Source: Acidobacteriota bacterium
Lineage (GTDB): Bacteria; Acidobacteriota; Vicinamibacteria; Vicinamibacterales; Vicinamibacteraceae
Length of the DNA: 5,430 nt
Reading direction: 5' to 3'
Assembly: GCA_023427865.1 (NCBI GenBank)
Contig: JAEYZV010000587.1
Span: forward strand, 1 to 5,430
Shown here: one piece after another, positions 1-5,430 of the stretch
Layout of the letters: every line of letters starts with the position of its first letter
Numbering within the stretch: the first letter of the stretch is position 1
Notes under the pieces: generated by a model
What the model was told of the DNA's origin: nothing
Databases searched by the model: none
Seen by the model: only the letters and a program-made list of their open reading frames with translations
Position numbers and translations under genes: made by a program

Positions 1-1527
1 CACGTCGCTCCACAGGCGACCGGGCACGCCCCACGGGGCATTGAAGCCGGTGTAGCCGGTGATGCCCACGTTCGGCAGCCCGACGAAGTCCTCACGACCG
101 GCGGTGCCGATCCCCTGGATGCCCGCCTGCGCGACCAGATTCTCGATGCCGACCACCGGCGAGGTGAAGCGGTTGTCCGACTTCAGGTAACCCGCCGTCG
201 CCGTGAGCAGCAGGTTGGACGTCAGCGAGTTGGTGTAGTTGAACCCGATGTTGTGCTGGCGCGTCTCGGCCGTGGACCTGATGTCCGGCGTGTAGCCCGG
301 CGACGAGTTGTCGTTGGCGTTCATCACCCAGCGACCGTAGATGCGCTGGGTGCGCGTCAGCTGGTGATCGACGCGCGCCGTGTACTGATACGTGTCGTCC
401 TCGACCGGCGCCACCGCGCGGAAGCGGCCGTCGGGCGAGTTCGGCTGCAGCACGTATGGGAAGAACGACTTCGACGCCGCCGAGATGCGATCGGCCGGGA
501 TGACGTTGCCGGGGAACGGCTGTCCGGTCAGCGGGTCGATGATGGCCTTGCCGAGGCCGGAGAAATCGCCCTGCAGCATCGCCGGCTGCACGACGACGGA
601 GTTGAAGATCTGCTCCTGGCGGATCGGCGTGCCCTCGAAGCTGCCGAAGAAGAACGTCCGGTTGCGGACGATCGGCCCGCCGAGCGTCGCGCCGAACTGG
701 TGGCGTTCGAGCTTGGGCGGACGGTTGGCGGCAAAGGCGTTGCGCGCGTTGAACGCGTCGTTCTGCACGAACTCCCACGCGGTGCCGCTGAAGCTGTTGG
801 TACCGGCCTTGGTGGCCATCACGACCTGCAGGGGGTTGCGCCCGTTCTCGGCGCTGAAGCTCGAGGTCTCGACGCTGAACTCGGCAATCGTGTCCACGTT
901 GGGTATCGTCATGCCGCCCTCGTCCATGCCGGCGTTGGCGTTCAGGCCATCCAGCTGGAACTCGGTCTGGTTGCTGCGCATGCCGAAGCCCTGCACGGTG
1001 GAACCACGCTCGGGACCGCCGCTGCCCGTGAAGCGCATGCCCGGCACCAGATTCACGAGCACCACCGGGTTGCGGGTGCTGAGCGGCAGCTCCCGGATCT
1101 GTTTCATCTCGATCACCGTCTGCACCGAGCTGCGTTCGGTCTGCAGCAGCGGCGGGCCCGCCACGACCGTCACTTCCTCCGACAGATTGCCGACTTCCAG
1201 CTCGGGCGAGATGCGGCCGCGCTGACCCACCGTCAACACGAAGCGTTCGACCTTCCAGGTCTTGAACCCGGGCATCGACACCGTCACGGAGTACGGCCCG
1301 ATTGGCAACGCGAGGATCTCGAAGTTTCCTGCGGCGTCAGCCACCGCCTCCTGGGTGATGCCGGTGTCGAGATTGGTCGCGACCACCGTCGCCCCCGGAA
1401 GGCTGGCCCCCGACGAGTCGACCACCGTACCGAGGATCGACCCCTGCGTGCCGACCTGGCCCATCAGCGGCGCGCCAAGCACCAGCACGAGGACGGATCG
1501 GACCATCAGATCCCTGAGCAAAGACAT
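1..1527 (-). CDS. TonB-dependent receptor with N-terminal carboxypeptidase-regulatory-like domain (partial, C-terminus off the left edge)
   Basis: The frame is open from an ATG at 1527 to the window edge, giving 509 residues. Residues 1-23 look like a signal peptide, with a basic start (R5, R10) and hydrophobic run VLVLVLGAPLM. Residues about 27-120 resemble a CarboxypepD_reg-like beta-sandwich (GSILGTVVDSSGASLPGATV, then GNFEILALPIGPYSVTV and PGFK). A plug-like region follows at about 121-245 (RELPLSTRNPVVLVNLVPGM, QLDGLNANAG, ATKAGTNSFSGTAWEF). The barrel then begins with RHQFGATLGGPI and RTFFFGSFEG, hallmarks of the Oar-like receptors abundant in Acidobacteriota. Such receptors commonly run to about 1000-1200 residues, so roughly half is missing. 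Known role of the family: TonB/ExbBD-powered import across the outer membrane. A glycan ligand is inferred only from the flanking hydrolase-like genes. ATG 1527 is preferred over the ATG at codon 8 because AGGAGG lies 4 bases upstream of it. The gene is tandem with the glycosidase-like gene, 143 bases away. Confidence 0.93.
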   Translation of the reverse strand, partial: MSLLRDLMVRSVLVLVLGAPLMGQVGTQGSILGTVVDSSGASLPGATVVATNLDTGITQEAVADAAGNFEILALPIGPYSVTVSMPGFKTWKVERFVLTVGQRGRISPELEVGNLSEEVTVVAGPPLLQTERSSVQTVIEMKQIRELPLSTRNPVVLVNLVPGMRFTGSGGPERGSTVQGFGMRSNQTEFQLDGLNANAGMDEGGMTIPNVDTIAEFSVETSSFSAENGRNPLQVVMATKAGTNSFSGTAWEFVQNDAFNARNAFAANRPPKLERHQFGATLGGPIVRNRTFFFGSFEGTPIRQEQIFNSVVVQPAMLQGDFSGLGKAIIDPLTGQPFPGNVIPADRISAASKSFFPYVLQPNSPDGRFRAVAPVEDDTYQYTARVDHQLTRTQRIYGRWVMNANDNSSPGYTPDIRSTAETRQHNIGFNYTNSLTSNLLLTATAGYLKSDNRFTSPVVGIENLVAQAGIQGIGTAGREDFVGLPNVGITGYTGFNAPWGVPGRLWSDV

Positions 1528-1531
1528 GTGA

Positions 1532-1537
1532 CCTCCT
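1532..1537 (-). promoter_or_regulatory. Shine-Dalgarno sequence of the TonB-dependent receptor
   Basis: Read on the minus strand this is a perfect AGGAGG, four bases before the ATG at 1527. The spacing is slightly short but acceptable, and it fixes the start codon. It is the only strong, properly placed ribosome binding site in the window. The other two gene starts have weak or no such sites, which suggests efficient translation of the receptor. Confidence 0.75.
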
Positions 1538-1570
1538 GAGGAACTCGTGCGTGACGCGAGTGGTGGGCGC

Positions 1571-1599
1571 ATTCTCGAACCCGATCGACGCGCGATCAA
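1571..1599 (-). promoter_or_regulatory. Candidate sigma-70-like promoter of the TonB-dependent receptor, with an inverted repeat in the spacer
   Basis: On the minus strand, TTGATC (1599-1594, four of six matches to TTGACA) and GAGAAT (1576-1571, four of six to TATAAT) are separated by exactly 17 bases. Transcription would start about 35-40 bases before the receptor ATG, which suits the Shine-Dalgarno at 1532-1537. Inside the spacer is a perfect 5-base inverted repeat, GATCG-N5-CGATC, at 1583-1597, positioned as an operator could be. Both hexamers are weak, and promoters of this phylum are poorly known, so this is a suggestion only. It would allow the receptor to be transcribed apart from the upstream glycosidase-like gene. 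Confidence 0.28.
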
Positions 1600-1670
1600 T
1601 CCGGGTCAGCGCGAAATCGGCTGCAGCGTCCCGCCTATTGGATCCGTTCTGAGAAATGACGTCGTGCTCG

Positions 1671-2630
1671 TCAGTAGCGAGCGACGATCTCGTAGCGACC
1701 CGCTTCCGGCGACGGGATGCGCACCGACTCACCGTCGGGCTGGACGTCGCGCCACTCGCTGCCGTTGACCGTGACCGCACGGATGCGTGCGCCATCCGGA
1801 TGGCGGAACCTCACGACCAGCGCCGATGGCCTCGAGGCCGACGGCATCTGCACGTCGGCGCGGATCTCGCCCGATGCGGCGCGGCTCTCGATCGTCGCGC
1901 TCAGCCGCCCGAACCACGTCGGTGCGTTCTCGATCTCGATCGTCTTGCCGTCGGCGAGCCACGCGCGCGGTGTCGCCTGCGCAATCACCAGCGCGTCGTC
2001 GTCGCGCTCGCGAACGAGCATGTTCCTGAACAGCTCGAACCAGGCGCCGTCGGTGCTCGGCGGGCCGAAGTACTGGCCGTGCGTCCACCGGTGCTCGACC
2101 GGCTCGAGTACCGTGTGGCTGAAGCCGCTGGCGATGTAGCTGTAGAACGTCCGGACGACGGCCTCGGGTTGATCGCGCAGCAGGTAAGCCGTCGCGTGCT
2201 GGTTGTAGACCGGCTCGTTGGCGATGCCCCAGCCCTTGTAGAACAGGTTGTCCTCGTGATCGTGCAGCAGCGCGTCGCCGAGCACGCCGTCTGCCCTGAG
2301 CGCCTTCAGCCGGAGCAGGTGAACCGCGCCGGTGTCCACGTCTGTCGCGTACCACTCGTGGAGAAGACGACCTGATGCGAGTGCCTCGGCCGGGACATAC
2401 GGCATCCACGTGCCGTCGCGCAACTGCACGAGCGGCGACCGCGTGCTCGCGATGCCGAAGCCGCGGTCGATCGCCGCATGGAGCGTACGCGCCGCCTCGC
2501 GTGCCGCCGCGGCACGCGGATGTCCGTACCGCTCGAGCGCACGGCCGAACAGATCGAGTCCCGCGTAGAAGTACGCCTGGTTGAAGGCCCAGAGACCCTG
2601 CCCCGTCAGGTCGTTGAGCGGCCCGCTCAC
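1671..2630 (-). CDS. Six-hairpin glycosidase-like protein, C-terminal part, separated from its N-terminal part by a frame break
   Basis: This frame ends at TGA 1673-1671 and carries the second part of an (alpha/alpha)6-barrel protein plus a C-terminal beta domain. In rejoined numbering (937 residues), barrel helices continue from about 618 (GPLNDLTGQGLWAFNQAYFY) to about 830, with aromatic and acidic stretches such as HDHEDNLFYKGWGIANEPVY near 741-760. A beta-rich domain follows at about 843-937 (IEIENAPTWFGRLSATIES, then VVRFRHPDGARIRAVTVNG), of the kind that closes many exported glycosidases. The frame is open back to an ATG at 2687, but codons upstream of about 2636 (ACACRRACPG-like) look like shadow sequence. 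If translated separately, GTG 2630 is the likeliest start (319 residues); it overlaps the upstream stop as GTGA. With no signal peptide this chain could not be exported alone, which argues that it belongs to the gene ending at 2627. The exact family and catalytic residues are not recognised. Confidence 0.72.
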   Translation of the reverse strand: MSGPLNDLTGQGLWAFNQAYFYAGLDLFGRALERYGHPRAAAAREAARTLHAAIDRGFGIASTRSPLVQLRDGTWMPYVPAEALASGRLLHEWYATDVDTGAVHLLRLKALRADGVLGDALLHDHEDNLFYKGWGIANEPVYNQHATAYLLRDQPEAVVRTFYSYIASGFSHTVLEPVEHRWTHGQYFGPPSTDGAWFELFRNMLVRERDDDALVIAQATPRAWLADGKTIEIENAPTWFGRLSATIESRAASGEIRADVQMPSASRPSALVVRFRHPDGARIRAVTVNGSEWRDVQPDGESVRIPSPEAGRYEIVARY

Positions 2631-4483
2631 GAGCCCCGGGCAGGCCCGTCGGCACGCGCACTCTGCGCGAGTTGCGCGAGGCACCACTCCATGGCCGCGA
2701 TCGACTGCGGCAGCAGGCCCTCGAAGGCCTGCCGATCCTGCGACAGCAGGAAGTGCTGCGCCACCGCGTACAGCATCGCCGGCGTGTAGACGTGCCAGTT
2801 GGCGTAGCCGCTGACGTGGCCGTTCTGTTCCTGGTTGTTACGGTACTGCGCCCGCAGTTCCTCCTCCGCGATGGCGTGGTAGCCGCGCAGGTCGTACAGC
2901 ATGTAATCGACGTACACCGCCTGATTCACCGGCCATGGCGTGCCCACCTGGCTGTAGGCGAAATTCGAGTACGGCAGGTCGATGCGCACGTCGCCGCTGC
3001 CACCATGGCGCCGCGGCAGCCGCAGCGCATGCCACAGGCTGGCGCGCACCAGTTCGTTGACGCGCGGCTCGGGCACGCGGAACTGTGCGCCACGCGCGAG
3101 GTAGTCGCTCCAGAACGTCACCGTGGCCGCGCGCGCCTTCGCGTAGTCGAGCGACGTGAAGGTCCCCTCGTCTTCGGGCCCGACGACCGGCGACGGCAGC
3201 TTGACGACGAACCGCTGTGTGCCGTTGGCGGGCAGCTTGACGAACACCGTGGCGTCGATCCGCTTCTGCGGGTTCTGGCCCTGGTAGTCGACCGTGCCGC
3301 TCCACAGCGTCTCGTCGCCGGCGCCCGCGATGCCGAGCAGCACGTTGCCGCGCCCGCGCTCGCGGAACAACGTCGTCTCCCCGCGCCGCTCCGCGACGAT
3401 GGTGCCGTCGAAGTACGGCGGCTGCTGCCGCCGGTGCGTCATGGACACGGGAAGCTCCCGCGCCTCGCCGCGCAGTTCGGTGAGCGTCATCTGCTGCAGC
3501 AGCACCATCGGCATGTCGCCTCGCCGCTCGGTCGGCGGCCCGTGCAGCGGGTACGCGAACTGCTCTACCTCGTATCGGACACCGTCTTCTTCGAAGGCCG
3601 TCGTCATCACCGGCAGGCCGTTGTCCAGCCGCTGCGACTTCCACGTCGAGACGATGCCCTTGCCCATGTCGCCGATGGCGAACCAGAAGCGAACCCTGTC
3701 CGGATTGCCCTCGTCGCTCCACACGCCGGCGCCCCGGTCGATCCCGAACTTGTGGATGGCGCTGTCCCAGGTGAGCCCCACGATGTGCCCTGGACCGCGC
3801 GGCTGTGGATTCGTGTAGGAGGGATGCCCCATGTCCTCCCAGCGTTCCGTGTACTGGGCCAGCGTGGCTTCGGGCTCTGCTTTCAGTTGATCGAGCATCC
3901 GCTCGCCGGCATGCGCCGCCAGGCTCTCCAGGTGATCCTCGAACGCCACGGGCGTCTCGCCGGCGCTGACGTAGACGTCCAGCGCCGGAATCCAGAGCGC
4001 CTTCGAGGTGAGCAGCTGCGGCACGGTGACGGTGAACCCGCGCGTGCCCTCCTCGTCCAGGCGGATGGTGAGCGTCGGCGCCGGCGTCTGGAACGCCGGG
4101 TCGCGCAGCAGGCGCCGCGCCGTGTCGGCGTCGCTCGCGGCCACCAGATCGGTCCACAGGATGTGGACGCGCTGTGCGGCGCCCGACGTGAACTCCGGGT
4201 ACGCGACCGTCAGGTCGAAACCATCGACGTCTCCGCGGCCCGCCGTCGTCCGGACGGCGTGCCCGGCGACGGCCTCGCCGCGCTCCAGCTGGCGGCCGGC
4301 AGCCGAGCGGACGGTCAGGCCGCCGCCGCCGTCCGCCGACACGAGCCGCGTCTCCTGTGAGGGGGCTCGATGGCCCCAGGAGACCCGCACCGCGAGCGAG
4401 CGGTCCTCCGCGCGTGCCTCGACGGCGGCGCATGCGAGAGCGACCGTTCCGAGCAGCGTTCCGAGAAAAGCCCGTGTTCTCAT
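2627..4483 (-). CDS. Exported six-hairpin glycosidase-like protein, N-terminal part, ended early by a frame break
   Basis: ATG 4483 begins 618 residues ending at TGA 2629-2627. Residues 1-25 form a signal peptide (MRTR, then AFLGTLLGTVALACAAVEARA, with A-R-A before EDRS). A less typical lipobox, A-L-A-C with Cys18, leaves lipoprotein sorting possible. Residues about 26-440 are mainly beta-rich, with WDSAIHKFGIDRGAGVWSDE near 239-258. From about 445 the sequence turns helical (FWSDYLARGAQF, ELVRASLWHAL, then PYSNFAYSQVGTPWPVNQAV, YANWHVYTPAMLYAVAQHFL), typical of (alpha/alpha)6 toroid glycosidases. It stops at ARGS* in mid-barrel, and the missing part continues in the -1 frame. Role by family resemblance: a secreted carbohydrate-active enzyme; the substrate is unknown. 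The frame extends upstream to an ATG at 4630, but those 49 residues are unlike a signal peptide and would put a charged tail before it. No clear Shine-Dalgarno precedes 4483. The gene diverges from the GH2 gene. Confidence 0.78.
   Translation of the reverse strand: MRTRAFLGTLLGTVALACAAVEARAEDRSLAVRVSWGHRAPSQETRLVSADGGGGLTVRSAAGRQLERGEAVAGHAVRTTAGRGDVDGFDLTVAYPEFTSGAAQRVHILWTDLVAASDADTARRLLRDPAFQTPAPTLTIRLDEEGTRGFTVTVPQLLTSKALWIPALDVYVSAGETPVAFEDHLESLAAHAGERMLDQLKAEPEATLAQYTERWEDMGHPSYTNPQPRGPGHIVGLTWDSAIHKFGIDRGAGVWSDEGNPDRVRFWFAIGDMGKGIVSTWKSQRLDNGLPVMTTAFEEDGVRYEVEQFAYPLHGPPTERRGDMPMVLLQQMTLTELRGEARELPVSMTHRRQQPPYFDGTIVAERRGETTLFRERGRGNVLLGIAGAGDETLWSGTVDYQGQNPQKRIDATVFVKLPANGTQRFVVKLPSPVVGPEDEGTFTSLDYAKARAATVTFWSDYLARGAQFRVPEPRVNELVRASLWHALRLPRRHGGSGDVRIDLPYSNFAYSQVGTPWPVNQAVYVDYMLYDLRGYHAIAEEELRAQYRNNQEQNGHVSGYANWHVYTPAMLYAVAQHFLLSQDRQAFEGLLPQSIAAMEWCLAQLAQSARADGPARGS
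2633..2640 (-). other. Frameshift junction in the glycosidase-like gene
   Basis: The minus strand reads CCCGGGGC here. In the upstream frame this gives Ala-Arg-Gly-Ser-stop (TGA 2629-2627). One base back, the frame gives Gly-Leu-Val-Ser-Gly-Pro-Leu and then 300 further residues of good barrel and beta-domain sequence. A single extra G in the G4 run restores ADGPARGLVSGPLNDL and one 937-residue protein. The run contains CCCGGGG, which looks like an XXXYYYZ slippery heptamer, but its phase does not match the upstream frame (codons read CGG GGC), so programmed -1 slippage in the canonical way is not supported. The stop and a GTG overlap as GTGA. Confidence 0.8.
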
Positions 4484-4664
4484 GTGCCGGGCATCGTATG
4501 CATCGCCGCGGGTTGGCGGTAGCACCGCCTGGCCCGCCTCGCGCTGTAGATTCCAGCTAATGGGATCGACGGCACGACATCGGTGCGACGCGCGGGCCAT
4601 CGACGCACAGGTCGCGGTACAAGGAGCCATCCGTCTCTACTTCATCAGGGAGCTCGTCCATCCG
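4484..4664. promoter_or_regulatory. Divergent intergenic region between the glycosidase-like and GH2 genes
   Basis: These 181 bases separate two divergently transcribed genes for exported proteins and must hold both upstream promoters unless transcription enters from further away. I see no convincing -35/-10 pair on either strand. On the minus strand TACGAT (4498-4493) ends nine bases before ATG 4483. If it is a -10 element, the transcript would be nearly leaderless, which fits the absence of a Shine-Dalgarno there. A short direct repeat, GCATCG-TAT-GCATCG, lies at 4491-4505 across that element. An AAGGAG at 4621-4626 has no start codon at a suitable distance. No riboswitch or small gene is evident. 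Confidence 0.45.
4647..4652 (+). promoter_or_regulatory. Weak candidate Shine-Dalgarno sequence of the GH2 gene
   Basis: AGGGAG lies 12 bases before the ATG at 4665, longer than the usual 5-9. It is the nearest purine-rich stretch to the start. The start itself is decided by the signal peptide that begins right at this ATG, not by this site. Confidence 0.35.
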
Positions 4665-5430
4665 ATGCGTTTGGTTGCCGCAGCCTTGCTTGCGTTCCTC
4701 GTGATCCCCGTTGCCGCCTGGGCGCAGCGGGCGTCCCTGCCGCTGGACGGCACATGGGCCTTCCGGCAGGACCCGCACGCCGTCGGTGAGCAGGAGGGCT
4801 GGGCTGGCGAGTCGGTGGCATTCACGCGCGACATCAGGGTGCCAGGCGCCTGGCAGGCGCAGGGCGTAGGCGAGCCCATGGGCACCCTGCGGCACGACTA
4901 TGCCGGCGTGGCGTGGTATCGGCGCAACATCGACGTGCCGGCTGACTGGCGCGGCAAGGTCGTCTCGCTGCGCATCGGAGGTGCGCACCGCGAGACGACG
5001 GTGTTCGTCAACGGCCGGCAGGTCGGCAGCCACCGCGGCTTCAGCGCGCCGTTCTCGTTCGACGTGACGGCAGCGATCCGCCCGGGGACGACGAATGTCG
5101 TGGCCCTGCGTATCGCGAACCCGGGCGGCGTCCCGCTCGAAGGACCTCGCGAACAGAAGGGCGACCAGCCGACCGGCATGCTGAACTACATCGGCAACTG
5201 GGGTGGCGTGTACGGCAGCGTGGAACTGCGCGCCGCCGATCCTGTCGCCGTCGAACAGCTGTACGTGCGGCCCGATGTCGCCAACCGCGCGGTCCGGGTC
5301 ACCGCGACGGTCCGCAACCGCGAGGACAGGCCGTTCACCGGCGAGCTCCGGCTCAGCGTCGGCCCGCGCGCAACCGCGCGCGTGCCCGTCACCGTCGCCG
5401 CCGGGGGCAGCGCTGACGCGGACCTCACCG
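4665..5430 (+). CDS. Exported glycoside hydrolase family 2 protein (partial, runs off the right edge)
   Basis: From ATG 4665 the frame stays open to the edge, giving 255 residues. Residues 1-20 are a clear signal peptide (MRLVAAALLAFLVIPVAAWA, cleavage A-W-A before Q21), so the enzyme acts in the periplasm or outside. Residues about 25-190 match the GH2 sugar-binding jelly-roll domain: LPLDGTWAF at 25-33, VPGAW at 59-63, AGVAWYRRNIDVP at 80-92, VFVNGRQVGSHRGFSAPFSF at 113-132, and IGNWGGVYGSVEL at 176-188. An immunoglobulin-like GH2 domain starts near 196 (VEQLYVRPDV, VRVTATVRN). The TIM barrel with the two catalytic glutamates lies beyond the window, so beta-galactosidase, beta-glucuronidase and beta-mannosidase activity cannot be told apart. 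The gene is divergent from the glycosidase-like gene with 181 bases between them, suggesting shared control of a carbohydrate-degradation locus. I see no frame break in the visible part. Confidence 0.9.
   Translation, partial: MRLVAAALLAFLVIPVAAWAQRASLPLDGTWAFRQDPHAVGEQEGWAGESVAFTRDIRVPGAWQAQGVGEPMGTLRHDYAGVAWYRRNIDVPADWRGKVVSLRIGGAHRETTVFVNGRQVGSHRGFSAPFSFDVTAAIRPGTTNVVALRIANPGGVPLEGPREQKGDQPTGMLNYIGNWGGVYGSVELRAADPVAVEQLYVRPDVANRAVRVTATVRNREDRPFTGELRLSVGPRATARVPVTVAAGGSADADLT

Noticed and set aside
253..1539. A 428-codon open frame on the plus strand
   Set aside because: It is antisense to the TonB-dependent receptor, whose minus-strand frame shows recognisable receptor motifs. The plus product is His- and Arg-rich low-complexity sequence.
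1661..1685. Hairpin over the stop codon of the glycosidase-like gene as an intrinsic terminator
   Set aside because: The minus strand can form GTCGCTCG/CGAG-CA-CGAC with a 7-base loop, but the stem has a 2-base bulge and is followed only by GTCATTTCTC, not a proper T-run.
2634..2640. Programmed -1 ribosomal frameshifting at CCCGGGG
   Set aside because: The heptamer has the XXXYYYZ form, but its phase is wrong for slippage from the upstream frame, which reads CGG GGC. I also see no reason for this enzyme type to be made as two alternative products.
2672..4360. A 562-codon open frame on the plus strand
   Set aside because: It lies wholly antisense to the glycosidase-like gene. Its product is rich in Arg, Val, Ala and His without domain-like segments, as expected for a shadow frame of GC-rich coding DNA. 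The minus-strand frame has a signal peptide and coherent fold-like sequence.
4621..4626. AAGGAG as the ribosome binding site of a small gene or a longer GH2 gene
   Set aside because: No ATG, GTG or TTG lies at a suitable distance downstream. The GH2 start at 4665, fixed by its signal peptide, is 38 bases away.
4484..4630. N-terminal extension of the glycosidase-like gene to an ATG at 4630
   Set aside because: It would add 49 residues before an evident signal peptide and occupy most of the divergent control region. The sequence of the extension has no domain character.

Overview
This is a GC-rich stretch from a bacterial chromosome and probably part of a glycan-utilisation locus. The best guess at the source is an Acidobacteriota member (Vicinamibacteria-like). 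That rests on the GC content, the sparse and atypical ribosome binding sites, and above all a TonB-dependent receptor of the type expanded in that phylum, with an N-terminal carboxypeptidase-regulatory-like domain followed by plug and barrel. No rRNA, tRNA or other phylogenetic marker is present, so the assignment is an inference.

Layout, left to right: (1) positions 1-1527, minus strand: the first 509 residues of an outer-membrane TonB-dependent receptor whose C-terminal barrel lies beyond the left edge. (2) 1528-1670: a 143-base gap with a strong Shine-Dalgarno sequence for the receptor and a weak candidate promoter with an inverted repeat in its spacer. (3) 1671-4483, minus strand: a large exported protein resembling six-hairpin, (alpha/alpha)6-barrel glycosidases. 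It is broken into two reading frames by an apparent one-base shift at a C4G3 run near 2634-2640. Rejoined, it would be 937 residues: signal peptide, beta-rich N-terminal region, helical barrel and C-terminal beta domain. (4) 4484-4664: a 181-base divergent intergenic region. (5) 4665-5430, plus strand: the first 255 residues of an exported glycoside hydrolase family 2 enzyme, running off the right edge.

The genes fit together as a secreted-hydrolase and uptake module. The GH2 enzyme and the six-hairpin glycosidase-like protein would cleave glycan outside the cytoplasm, and the TonB-dependent receptor would import something across the outer membrane, plausibly the released saccharides. No SusD-like partner, regulator or inner-membrane transporter is visible. 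The substrate cannot be read from this window.

The point most worth checking is the frame break in the central gene. It could be a sequencing or assembly error, a true pseudogene, or, less likely, a gene split with a GTGA stop/start overlap. I found no CRISPR array, mobile element, RNA gene or clearly new defence or genetic system.
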